From NCBI GenBank assembly GCA_028456385.1, contig JALNQF010000027.1, positions 124,001-188,000 of the forward strand: DNA of 64,000 nt, written 5' to 3'. Below are positions 33,464 to 45,086 of this stretch, in pieces (within the stretch, counting starts at the first letter, position 1; each line of letters starts with the position of its first letter). The stretch comes from Ophiosphaerella korrae. Lineage: Eukaryota; Ascomycota; Dothideomycetes; Pleosporales; Phaeosphaeriaceae. The translations under genes and the position numbers were made by a program. The notes beneath the pieces were generated by a model, which was not told the DNA's origin, made no database searches, and worked only from the letters and a program-made list of their open reading frames with translations.

Positions 33464-34746
33464 TCAAAGCACGCAATGTTATTTCTTGTCGCCTTGCCAT
33501 AAAATAGGAATAACGATGTGAAAGTGGGTTTGGATGTACGACTTGACATGGACTTGAAGCATTGTTACTCTACCTCCGACGCGCGAGGTACTTCGACACT
33601 TCTGTATTCTGGATAGCTGCTCAAACAGTACGGACGCGCTAAGAATTGCAGTGCAATCCGAACGGGGCAATCAACCAACGAATCGCTGCTTTCTGTTGCC
33701 AGGGTGAATATGCATGGTCCGCACAGCAAGCTTTACAACGATGGTCTCCGTGACGTTAAGAATTACAGTGAAGTGAAGGAGACAAGGCAGACACGCCCAA
33801 GTACACGTCCCAACTACTCCTTTATCACGATACGTCTGCGAACCATGCATGTAACTAAAATTGCCAACATGAACATAACAAGCATACATCTGTTCTCCAC
33901 TCTACAGCCCAACATACACACCCCAATCCACATCTACAACTGCATCCCTATTCACCCCGTCTATCCTATCCCGTTCCCCAACACACATCTCCAACCGCAC
34001 TCAAAGCCCAAACCCCACGTTACCATTCTCCAAGCTTCACACAAGATACAGCGGCACCTACGCCATGCGCATAAATAGCTTTCCCAAGGCACCGCGTTCC
34101 TCGGACACTCTCTTGAACCCGAAAGAAACTACAGCTACTACCATTTCAGCCTTGCAGTCGAATACCTAGCCCCTCTCTCTCTCTCTCTCCAGCCCCCTAT
34201 TTCACAACTCGCTGTGTTCAATCGTCTCTCAAAAACACCTGGGTAATCCCACACGCCTAATTAACAGGCGGGGTGGAAGGCTTCTTAGCGGGGGCAGTGC
34301 ATGGGAACCTGACGCCCATCAGCTCTCCAGCGCCCTCTGGGGCGCTAAGAATTGCAGTGTAGGCCACATAAGGCATCTATTCGTCTCCACGGTCCGACGA
34401 TGCCCTCCTCCACGTTAAAGGTTGCAGTGAAAGCGTGAATCTGTGCTCACAGAATCTCACCTGTTGCCCACTCAAAAACGCCACCATGCACACATACCCC
34501 TACACCCCGCACACCCCATCACCCAACCCCACAAAACCAAGTTCAAACTTCATCATAGCAAGTAGATATACATTTCGTCTCTCTTCATGGTATAATGTAC
34601 ATGCCCCTTACTCACAAAACAAACCCACCCTCCCACCCACCAGGATATCATGCAACACAAAAATCCTCCCAAACCCCTTCCAAACAAACGGGAGAAGAAA
34701 AAAAAAAGGGGGGGGGCAGGGAGGGGGCAGTCATCCACGAATGCGC
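33464..34746. other. spacer with short GCTAAGAATTGCAGTG-like repeats and a CT microsatellite
   Basis: No gene recognised. Four related short sequences occur: CGCTAAGAATTGCAGTG at 33637-33653 and 34343-34359, ACGTTAAGAATTACAGTG at 33753-33770 and ACGTTAAAGGTTGCAGTG at 34411-34428. All resemble the terminal repeat of the MITE-like elements at 49.7-51.3 kb. A (CT)n run lies near 34172-34187 and a G-rich purine run near 34690-34730. Confidence 0.5.
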
Positions 34747-36628
34747 TCAGCGCTGCTGCCACTCCCTCCTGTTCACGGCGCCCGCCCAATCATGCCCGCC
34801 CCTCTCCTGCGGCGCCGACCCATTCGACCGTCTCAACGCCTCTCTCAACTGCGCATCCCTCAACTCCCTCTCCCTCGCCTCCCTCTCTCTCAACACACCC
34901 TCATCCCTGCGCGCCAACTCTTCGCGCTGAACCTGATCCTCCCTCCGCTCAAACCCCCTTGAAAATCCATATCTCTCCTCGGGCCTAGCATATAGATTAT
35001 TCGCCGCGAGCGAACTATGCGGGGGATGTTGCAGCGGGGCCTGGTGGTCTTGTCTAGCAAGGGTGTGCTCAGGTCTTTGCAGGGGCGTGCCGACGCGCGC
35101 CAAATACGCGCGCTCCACATATCTCTCGTCGTGACGCGGTGCGGAGTTGGAAAGTTGATCGCGCAAGTCCGGCCTTTCGCGCTCTCGCTCCGCGAGGTGG
35201 CGGTTCTGGTTCTCAAACTCATGGTGAATTTCACGTAGGTTACGAGAGCGGTAATCGACTAGGTTACCGTGACCTCTGCCAGGGTGCTCGTTCGTCTGGC
35301 CCGAAAACGGGAGACCGGCACCAACCCCTTGCGCATGCTCACGTTCCGCATCGCGCTGCACATGGCCCGTGTGCGGATGCGGACTAGGCCGCATGCCCAC
35401 CGCCGCATTATTGCCCACCGGATCAACTTGTGCGAAGGGATTAGGCTGCAAGGTAACACCTGCAGCCGAGCCATGCTGGGGCGCAGATGTGCTTGTTGGG
35501 AGAGTGTGGCGCGACGGCTGACTAGATGTGCCGCTAATGCTTGGGGTACGAGAAGGCATGTGAGGTGAATTGCCGTAGGAAGCGGCGGGTGGTGGGGAAG
35601 GTTGGTGGCGAGGGTTGTTGTGCTGGGCGAAGACAGCGCGGTGGTTTCCGGAAAAGCTAAATGGTTGCGGTAAACCTGAATGCAAAGAAGACAGAGGCGC
35701 TGGTTGTTGTGGCTGACTGTGGTTGGGGTGGTATTGTTGCCGTTGTGGCCAGTCTCGCGCACCAGGTCTGCCCGCTGGTTGATCATTAGTGAGATCAATT
35801 GCCCTGTTAGACGACGCAGGGGGCAGGGACGACTGTTGAGCATACGATTGCTGTCGATTGTAAGGGTCATCGTATCGTCTCGGTGGCAGCGCTTGTGGTG
35901 TTGGCGGGGGTGGAGGCGGCGCGACAGGTGTTTGTTGATGAGGCGTCGTGCTGTGCGACGGAGGTCCTTGTTCACTAGCCTTTTTACGTCTAGGCTCTTC
36001 TGGTTCAGCATCATTGAGAAGTGACATCAGATTCGATTTCCTTGGCTCAGCAGCGGGCTTCGGTGCAGGAGGGGCCGGAGTGTTATGAATTGGCGGTTGG
36101 TTATATTGCGCATGAAGAGGATGTTGTGCCTGTATTTGAGGTGGGGCCTGCGCTTGAGGAATGGCAGACGGCGGAGGGGGTCTTGGCTCTTCCTTGACAT
36201 TGACAGGAGGTGTCATCATAGCTGACCGCGGTGGTTGTTGCTGCGAGCTAGGAGAATTGACATGGCCTTGAGCATGCATATCTGGCGGTAGGTGATTGAG
36301 CGACTGAGCCTGGGATAGATGACGAACATGTGGAAATGATTGCGGGCGATGCTCTGGAGATTTCAACCCGGAATTCGTGCGTACAGGTGGACCCAGCGGT
36401 GGTATGCCGCTAGCACCGAAAGACCTGTGGTGATTCATCTCCTGTGACACCTGCCGCGAATGTGGTTTGAATCGATGTTGACTTTCTTGCTCCTGTTGAG
36501 GCTCCGCTCTAGCTAGACCCTCTCGTTCGTGCTGAACAAACCCGCGGTATGGTTGCGATTGATGCTGCTCTTGCGTACGCATGGCCGACGGCACATGCTG
36601 CTGCTGTTGTTGTTGCTGTTGCTGCTGT

Positions 36629-36675
<47 letters not shown>

Positions 36676-36732
36676 TTGCTGCTGCTGCTGTTGCTGCTGC
36701 TGTTGCTGTTGCTGCTGCTGTTGTTGTTGCTG

Positions 36733-36763
<31 letters not shown>

Positions 36764-36815
36764 TGCTGTTGCTGCTGTTGCTGCTGTTGCTGCTGTTGCT
36801 GCTGTTGCTGCTGCT

Positions 36816-36852
<37 letters not shown>

Positions 36853-39800
36853 CTGCTGTTGTTGTTGTTGTTGCAGCAGAAGCCTATTGGATAGATGTGA
36901 TGATTGCGGAGGTGGCCGAACTTCATGGCGCGGGTTGACATCGTCCGAGGAGAAGTAGCCAGCCAAAGGCCCAGGATGCTGCGGCTTATGCTGGGACAAA
37001 GACTGGTGATGCTGAGGCTGTGGACGTTGCGGTGGGGCAGGAGGCGACTGCTGTTGCGACAAAGGCGGTATTGATGCAAGGCTAGCATCGGGCAAGGCTG
37101 GGAAGCTGGCAGGCACTAGCGGCTTGCCCTGGACAGGAGCAATAGTCGAGAATCTCGAAGAAGGTGCGGTGTGCGGAGGCGTGGTCTTCGGTTGGGCAAG
37201 GGAGTGCAGAAGTGGTGACTTGTGCTGCTCAGGAGTAGGGGCAATCTGGCGTGGGAGTGCGGTCTGAGTGCTTTCGTATCGTCGCTTTGGAGCCGGAGTG
37301 GGCGTTGGTGGTGGTCCCAAAGGATCACCTCTATCGCGTTTGATGTCTGTCTCCTTCGCTACCTGCTCGAGATCTGCTCGTCCCTGCTCAATCAAGCGCA
37401 GGTACTGGTTCTTGATCATGGTGTGTGTTTTGGTACCCATATGATTAGCAATCGCTTGCCAGTCTGTGCCGAAATGTGCAACGTTCTTATCAAAGTCCTG
37501 CAACTCTGAGACTGACCAATAGCTTGAAGGCCCTGGCCTTGCGCTGGCTTGGTTCTTTGGACGATCCATCATGTTCATGGGTAATGCCCCTAGATTTTCA
37601 CTAGGAAACACTATTTGATCTTCAACATGTCCTGTTTGAACAGTCATTGGTATCACTATATCTCCAAGTGGCCGCTTGCTAAACTCGTCCTCAGTCTTCA
37701 CACCAGGGCCCTTTTCTTTGCGGTCAATCTTGATTGGCGAACCAGCCGGAGCAGCTGCAAGAGGCATGTTCTTCGCTTTGCGGCCACCCTTATCTTTTAC
37801 TGCCTTTGGGCGTTTTGAAGCTTTTTCCTGTGTACCATCAGCATCGGTCGGTCTACGCGCACGCCCTGGCGTGCCTGATGTGGTTGCAGAGTCGCAGTCA
37901 GCCTCCGGGCCTCCAAAAGTGGGAGCAGCAGAGCGTCGGGGTCGTCCAGTCTCCGTGACCGGCAAGGGCAAGCCGTCTTCGGTTGGTTCAGGTCGTTCCA
38001 TGTTGGCAATAGCTCCACGGCCGCGACCACCAGCTCGTCCGCCTCTTGCACGACCGCCACGACCTCTTCGGAGTTTTCCTTTGTAGTCTCGGCTCCATTT
38101 CGTAGCATAGTAGTGGTTGATGCAATCCTTGTACGTGCGCTCGGTACCAACTTCCTTGTACAGGATTTCTGCTAACTTGCCCCACTTCTTTGCATACTGA
38201 TCCCTGTAATTTTGAACCATGACTTTATGCTCTGCTTCTGTGAAGTCGTCCTCGGGGGGTTCGTAGTGGAAGACAAAGATACCTTGACCTGGTTCTCGTT
38301 GGAAATTGGTATCTGTATATCTTCGTCGTTCCGCTTCCGACTCGACAATCTCTATTGGCAGCTCAGCCTCCTTTTCAGGATCAGCCATTGCGCGTTTTGG
38401 ATCTTTCTCTCTCTTCCCCTTGCTTTCCTCTTCGGCTGTTTTGAGAGACTCTTTGATGACTAGTTCGAAATCTAGCTCGGTTGCCCATCGACTAGAATGG
38501 TTCCGACGTCCGGTCGCAGAGGGGAGTGGATCAACCAAACCAGTCATAACTGCAGTTGTAACATCGGGAGTGGTAGCTTTGAGGCTTGGCTCAACCGAGG
38601 GTTGTCGCTCCTGTTCTTCGTGCTCGCGCTCTTCGTCTAATGGACGTGTTTCAAGCCGCCACTGCCGATAGACTGCTTCGTACTCTCGCAGTGTATCTTC
38701 TGTGCTTAGTCCAGGCTCACTACTCTCGCGCACTTTATTGCGGATAGCAATCATGACGGACTCGGAAAACTTTGGACGATCTTGTTCAATATCTGATAAT
38801 GGCGTTGGGGGGCGTGAGTCAAAGTATGGCAGCGCGCTGTAACAATCTGATGAAGTATCGGGCTCTATAGATACGCCGTGTCGTATACGAAGTGCTACTG
38901 TTGCTGGTGCAGGAGCTCTCTCTTCTTTCTCTATCATGACAACATCTACGTCTTCGTGCCTAGGAGTCAAAGGCTCAGTTGTTACACTCTCACGTGGAGC
39001 CCGTACCGGTCGCGGAGATTGAATGTCGTCATGCATTGTTACATCCTGCTTGGCATGCTCGGAATCGTTCCCATTGACTGCCGTAAGAAGATGATCCGCC
39101 GTGACACATTGAAGTAACATGAGTTCATGCAGCGGGCTTATGGCGCGGAGATGGTGTACGCTCAGATCCACCTTCTTGGCCTCCAAAAGCTCCTTTTCAC
39201 GGTTGTACTTCGCTTCCGATCCAGCAATGTCATCTTCGTCAAGATCAAGGTCATCGTCAGAGTCTTGTAGCGCTTCAGCGGCCGAGGACGTTGCTGAAAT
39301 TGGCGGCTTGTCCAATCGAGGGGACGCTTCTGCCATGAAGACATCCGAATGTCGCCTAGTCTCGATAGAAGCAGGCTTTGGTGAAGAAAGCACGGAACGT
39401 TCTGCAGAAACGGCTCGCTCCCTGGGCCTATGCAATTCGGCTGATGCTCGTGGGAAAGCGAGAGAGTCCAACCTGGCTGATGGAATGCCCCGCAGCTGTG
39501 TAGCGGAAGCGCTAGTCTCGAGTCTCGGGGCTTTTGGCACATTTCCAAACGAGCCTCCTCGATCCTCACTAGGAAGCTCGCGTTTGCTGGGAATCGAAGG
39601 GCGATTCTGCAAGAGACCTGGCCTTACCCATTGCATACTCTTTGGGCCCCCACTGATAGGCGCTCTGGGGGCAGAGAAGGGCGGCCGATCTGAAGGAGGG
39701 TACATTTGGGGCGGCCTTGGAGCCATGGGTGTTCGATCAGCTTTTGGTCCCGTGGGAATGTTGGCCGGCAGACTTTTAGGCGAAGTGCTGACAGGGAGAG

Positions 39801-41595
39801 CACCGCCGCTGCGTGGTCCCATACCTGCTGACGCACTGGGGGATGCATCTCGGGGCGCATACGGCGGGAAGGGACTTCGTGGAAACTGTGGGGATGCATT
39901 AGGGCGGAAAGCTGCTTGTGGAGCGATAGGTGGCGGACGCGGCTTGGGTGCTGGGCCTTGGGGAGGAGATCTTGCTGGTACCGAAATTGACGCGGGCCCC
40001 GAAGGCGGTATCGGAGCTGAGGACGGAGGCATGGCTGAGGAGGGTGCAGATGGAGGAGCAAAGTTTTGCTGCGAGACTGGGACCTTGGTTTCTCCCTTTT
40101 CAATAACAGTGGTGGTTGCACTTGAAGTAGAAATAGTTGAAGGCGCGTTGGAGTGAGGTTCCATGCGTGGAGGCCCAGTGATGGCTGCTCTGCTCTCATG
40201 GGCTGCTACATCGTTGGTGGGCCGATCAGGTACTCTGTCTGCTTTGGGTCCAGTAGGTGGGGCGGCGACAAGACCGGCAGGAACGCTCGTCTTGGGCGCC
40301 GTAGGGACAACCGGTATTGTGCTGGCTAGAACAGGCGCCGGGGTTGGGGCGGGAGCTGTGGATGGAGTAGGGACGGTAGGAGCAGAGACTGGTGGCACGA
40401 CGGGTTTTGTGGGTGGTATACTAGAAATGCTTGGCTTGGCATCGGGTGCAGGGGCCCTCCAGACATTGGATCCAAAGGCCGGAACGGCTGCAGGCGGCGA
40501 CGAAGCACGTGGAGCGTATCGTTCTCTTGACGCTTCAGCCCGGCTAGCTAACAAGGCATCGTCCTTTCCAGGATCTCGACGGGAGTCTTTCGATGCTGAC
40601 GGATCAATAGCTAGTGAAGGGCGTCGAGGATAAGAGTCGACCTGCGACCCTGGCCGGTCTGAGGGTGATGCGTGGTGCGAAGCATGAGGTGCGGGGCCAG
40701 TGGGTGTTCCAGGTACGTACCGGGAATCAGATGGACCTGAACCACGGTGGGTGTCTAATGTGCGGGCGCCAGGTTTTGCCGCTCCGGCAGGACCAATGTA
40801 AGAATCGTACTCTCGTGGAACAAACCTCCGATCGTCGCGATCTCGTCTGTCCAGATCCCTGTCGTCTCGTCGCTCTTCTCTGATGTCTCTCTCTCTCCGG
40901 ACCGGAGGGGGAGAACGACTTCGCGGCCGCCATGCGCGGTCATGATGCCTATCGCGGTCGTCATGGAAAGGCCGGCCTCGGCCTGCGAAGTCTCTCCCAC
41001 CTCGACCACGGACGATGCCACTACCGCGGTACGTCGATCCAGCGCCAAGAGGAGGGTCTGAATAGGTCGACCCTGCCGAGAGAGGGCCGTCTCGCGAGTT
41101 GCGCCGTGCGCGGCCAATATCAAGGTCTCGAGGAGGAAAGTCCCGTTGATCGCGAGGGTCTCTCAGGTCTCGGATAGGCGATCGTCGCGGGGGGGTCGCA
41201 CGCCTCTCCCTGCGGTCGAAGTCGCGGTCTCGATCTCGCTCACGGTCAGCTCTCCATGAACTATGGGAGTTGGCTGCTGATCCGCTGCTCAGAGGCGGCG
41301 CAGACCGCAAAGGAGTATCCTCACCACGGCCGGCAAACCCTCGGCCGCGCCCGTCGCGGGGCGCAGAGGGAGGGTTCGACAAAGGCCCTGCTGCCGGGCC
41401 CCGCGGAGGGTCCCCCAGCGACGATTTGGGGCCTCGGGGCGTGTCTCGAGGCGGGAAGCCGCCGGGCTCTGGGTTGGGCCTGCCGTTTGGCTCGCTGCCC
41501 CGCGGAGGGTAGCCGGCGCTGAAGGCGGACGGCCTGCGGTAGGGCGACCGGTCACGCGCGTACCGGCTGTTGTCCGGGTATCGATTGGCGGACAT
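34747..41595 (-). CDS. Snt1/NCoR-like double-SANT chromatin corepressor with polyglutamine tract
   Basis: A single uninterrupted frame of 2282 aa. The N-terminal 600 residues are Arg/Asp/Pro/Ser-rich and disordered. A first SANT domain lies near 1115-1175 (EAEHKVMVQNYRDQYAKKW and YKDCINHYYATKW), followed by an RGG-type basic stretch. A second SANT domain lies near 1355-1410 (YWSVSELQDF, GTDWQAIANHMGTKTHTMIKNQY). Residues 1575-1666 are 92 consecutive Gln, then further Gln/Pro/His-rich disorder. Paired SANT domains in a large disordered protein match the Snt1 subunit of the Set3 histone deacetylase complex, the fungal counterpart of SMRT/NCoR. It would act in the nucleus to repress transcription. 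It is divergent from deoxyhypusine synthase. Orthology to Snt1 is by domain pattern, not alignment. Confidence 0.85.
36598..36873 (-). repeat. 276-bp CAG/CAA tract encoding 92 glutamines
   Basis: Read on the coding strand this is an unbroken mix of CAG and CAA codons (CTG/TTG on the + strand). Codon mixing suggests selection to keep polyGln or stabilisation against slippage. The other frames would read poly-Leu, poly-Ala/Val or poly-Cys and are artefacts. Confidence 0.95.
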
Positions 41596-42959
41596 GGTGG
41601 GCGTGGTCTGGTATGAGACGGGCCTGTGGCTGCATGGGCGACAGCGGCACGAGCAGACGTGTACCTATGTGGACGGACGAGGAGGGCCGGCAACGGGCGC
41701 GGTCTCTGTGTGGGCAGCCCGAGAAGAGGGCGTGGCTGCTCGGGCTGGTGCAGGGGTGGTCGAGGGCTGCGCAAGAGCGAGGGCGTAGGGATGGCGTGGA
41801 TGCTGTGTTCGCAATGGCAGCAGGCGGGCGGATGCACGTCAAACGACGTCCTTGTTTGGGACTGGCCCTATCGGGGACTAGCGCGGATGGGCAGCGCAGG
41901 GGCCGTGCGCGGCAAGTGTCCGCCCTGGGCTCGGCACCGGGCTGAGATGAGATCTGGTGCAGTCGTCCGTCGTCAGTCGTCCTTTGCACGGCTGCGAGGC
42001 GCGTTGTCTGCCACAGCAGCAGCGGGCGGCGAGAGGGTCGCTGCTGCGCGCGTCCAGCCGGCTCGCGGCGCTGGGGCTGGCCAGGGGAAGCGCAGCGCTG
42101 GAGGCAGGCGGTGCAAGAGCGTCCACAGTGACGTGGCGCTGGGTTCCTGGGTGAGGGAGGGTCGGCGTGCCCACAACCACGTGAGGCGGCAGGATGCTGG
42201 GCGGGCAAGGGGCAGGCAGATGCGTGCGAGTCTAGCCGGGCACTGTGATGGTGGTGCAGGCGGACGGCATCGTGTCGTCGCAGAGGGGGTCGGGTGACTG
42301 GAGGTGAGGCTGGTGATGGAGAAGCGTCGACGAGAGCAGGACGCTGGAAACAGAGAGCAGAAGCGCACAAGCCATGACGGACGCGGTTCGCTTCTGCCAT
42401 GCACGCAAGGTCGAAATGCAACGGCCCCTGTCGCGAGAGGCGCCGTCTGGGGCGGCCGGCGATTGGCCAGCGCGACATCTTGAATTGCGTGGCCAATCAC
42501 ACGCGCGGGGCCGGGGGGAGGGTGGCCCAGGCCAGGCTCCCAGGCTGCGCAGGAGAAATACCACGAGCTGCAGGGAACGCCCGGCGGCCAGCGGCACCGG
42601 CTTCGCACACTGCGGATTGGGGGCAGATGCTGCCGGCCGCCTGCCTGTGTCTGGTCGTCTTGCCTGGCCGGGCAGCCCGCGCTCTGCTTCGCCCGCCGGG
42701 GCTTGGTTTTCGCAGGGGCCGAGTCCAGCAGCGCGACCCTCTGGATCGACCCGGAGGCTAGGCTAGCGCATTCTGGCTCATGTGGGGGAGAGGAACCAGC
42801 GCAGAAGAAATCACGCCTGCCACGGCGCCCCCAGCAATCGCTGCCCATCCCATCCTCGGCGGAGGGGCAATCTCACGAGCACTATCTCACGAGCACCAGC
42901 GCACCCATCTGGCCTGTCCGCTGCCCAGCGCACATCCCATTCGCTGTTGCGGCACCGTC
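41596..42959. other. GC-rich divergent promoter region
   Basis: About 1.36 kb of strikingly GC-rich DNA between the Snt1-like and deoxyhypusine synthase start codons. Open frames of 220-310 codons exist on both strands at once because stop codons are rare at this composition. They have no motifs, so I regard them as chance. The region probably holds two promoters and 5' leaders. Confidence 0.5.
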
Positions 42960-44215
42960 ATGTCTGCAGCCCCTTCCGCCGCCACTGAGGCGGTCCTGAA
43001 GCCTTCCGCCCCCATCCCCGAGGGTTCGCGCCAAGTGCTCGGCATCGACTTCAACCACTACCACCGCCCGCCACGCAGCATCACCGTCGACGAGCTGGTC
43101 GCCGGCTACGGCGCCATGGGCTTCCAGGCCACCGCCGTCGCCGACGCGGTGCGCATCATCAACGAAATGGTGAGTGCAGCGTGCAGCCGTGTGCGCGCCG
43201 AGACCCGTCGGAAAATATCTGTGCCTGCTCGCTAGCCGCTTGAAACAATTTAGCCGGATTTAGCAGCGACAGCATTGTTGCAGCCCGTTTTGGTGTTCCT
43301 GCTGCTCCTGCTGCCCCTGCTGCCCCTGCTGCCCCTGCTGCCCCTGCTGCTCCTGCTAACAGCTGACAGCGTGCGTGGAAAGACGCCGAAACAGGCCAAG
43401 GCACCACAGTCTTCCTGGGATACACGTCCAACCTCATCTCGTCGGGCCTGCGCGAGACGCTGCGCTATCTCGTCGAGCACAGCCATGTCGCCGCCATCGT
43501 CACCACGGCGGGCGGCGTCGAGGAGGACTTTATCAAGTGCCTGGCTCCGACGTACCTTGGCTCCTTCTCCACGCCCGGCGCCGGCCTGCGCCAACAGGGG
43601 ATGAACCGCATCGGCAACCTGGTTGTGCCCAACAGCAACTACTGCGCCTTTGAAGACTGGGTCGTGCCAATATTAGACACGATGCTCGAGGAGCAGGAGG
43701 CCAGCAAAAAGACGGACGAGCCGCTGCACTGGACCCCAAGCAAGGTTATCCATCGGCTGGGCAGGGAGATCAACGACGAGCGGTCCGTCTACTACTGGGC
43801 ATGGAAGAACAGCATCCCCGTCTTCTGCCCCGCGCTAACCGACGGGAGTCTCGGTGACATGCTGTACTTCCACACCTTCAAGTCGTCGCCAGAGCAGCTG
43901 AGGATAGACATTGTCGAAGACATCCGCAAGATCAACACCATGGCGGTCCGAGCAAAGCGGACGGGCATGGTGGTGCTGGGCGGCGGCATCGTCAAACATC
44001 ACATTGCCAATGCCAACCTGATGCGCAATGGCGCCGAGAGCGCTGTTTACATCAACACGGCGCAGGAGTTTGACGGCAGCGACGCCGGCGCACGGCCAGA
44101 CGAGGCCGTGAGCTGGGGCAAGATCAAGCCGGACGGCGACAGCGTCAAGGTGTATGCTGAAGCAACCGTGGTGTTCCCACTGATTGTGGCTGCCACATTT
44201 GCACGGCCAGAGTAG
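42960..44215 (+). CDS. DYS1: deoxyhypusine synthase
   Basis: Predicted CDS is join(42960..43169, 43370..44215), 351 aa, with one 200-nt phase-0 intron. It transfers the aminobutyl group of spermidine to a lysine of eIF5A, the first step of hypusine formation, in the cytosol and NAD-dependent. Family landmarks are [64 protein letters not shown] and [23 protein letters not shown]. The last contains Lys321, which corresponds to the catalytic lysine that forms the enzyme intermediate. Length is normal for the family, and it should be a tetramer and essential. The start codon is chosen because the leader [16 protein letters not shown] precedes the conserved GIDFNHY core. Confidence 0.93.
43297..43358 (+). 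repeat. 9-bp CTGCTGCCC minisatellite inside the deoxyhypusine synthase intron
   Basis: About six imperfect copies of CCTGCTGCC fill the centre of the 200-nt intron, just upstream of the CTAAC branch-like sequence and the acceptor. The pyrimidine-rich strand may act as a long polypyrimidine tract. Unspliced, it reads as a false poly-Leu/Pro segment. Confidence 0.75.
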
Positions 44216-45086
44216 CACGGTAGATGGAATAGATCAATAAATAAACACAGCTGGCGCAAGGGGAGTGGTCATGCAAAGTCGGTGTGTTGCTGGCGTGGAA
44301 AAGGCGAAACGTTGTGGATGGGGATTGGTGATTGACGATAGGCGGCAGCGCGTACCCATGCAGAGCAGGGGAGTCGCAGCCCCCGTCGCCGTCGTCCCCA
44401 CTTTCTGGCTTAGCGGCATGTCAGCCTAGCGCTTGTGGAGAAGCATTCGCAATCGATAAGCCCGGGGGGTTGACGATGGTGATGATAGTGATGATGGTGA
44501 TGGTGGTGATGGTGGTGACGATGACCTGGGCGCGCATGGCGTGGAGACGGCCCGCTGCAGCCTGGCCGCGATGAGTCAAGAGGCAGCAAGCGTAGGCAGA
44601 CGGCAGCAGAGGGCGCTGCTGGCCAGGAGCAGCCCTTTGGCTCGTGGAATGTGGCATGGTCTAGCGCGGCGCAGTGACGATGCCGCCTCATTCTGTGCTG
44701 CTCACTCACCCTCCCGGCCATTGGTAGGCTGCAACCACAGCTCAAGCCTTAATTCCAGCCACGCCCGTGCTCGTCTTTTTCACTGCTCAACCCCGTGCGT
44801 GCAACCTCTCTGCCCTTGCCTTTGCTGTATCCATACCGCCTCCACGCTCTAATCATACAATCCATCAAGCAACCCATCAACCCATCCACCGGCCCCAGCT
44901 TGGCCTGTGTAGCCTGAGCACTGCGATCACGTCAACCGTGCAGCCTCGTCAGCTCTCTCACCTCTCATCTCTCACCTCTCGCCTCTCACCTACTGATCCC
45001 TTGCCTTTACCTGCTGCTGCCGGTCTTACTGCCTACGACAACCCTCAGCCCCGCCGTCGAATGCGCCTTCTCCTCGCTATCTAATC
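44216..45086. other. spacer with a GATGGT-type microsatellite
   Basis: Intergenic DNA between deoxyhypusine synthase and the MATH-MORN-RING gene. An imperfect (GATGGT)n/(GAT)n tract occupies about 44474-44526. The last 250 bp before the next start are pyrimidine-rich (CTCTCACCT repeats), typical of a fungal promoter/5' leader. No gene is seen. Confidence 0.5.

Noticed and set aside
36529..36958. + strand frames rich in Leu, Ala/Val or Cys
   Set aside because: They are antisense or shifted readings of the CAG/CAA polyglutamine tract of the Snt1-like gene.
41552..42848. Long overlapping frames (up to 314 codons) on both strands
   Set aside because: The DNA is very GC-rich so stops are rare. 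The frames overlap each other on opposite strands, are Arg/Ala/Pro-rich and carry no domain motif.
43275..43436. + strand frame with [11 protein letters not shown] repeats
   Set aside because: It is the minisatellite inside the deoxyhypusine synthase intron, not a membrane protein.
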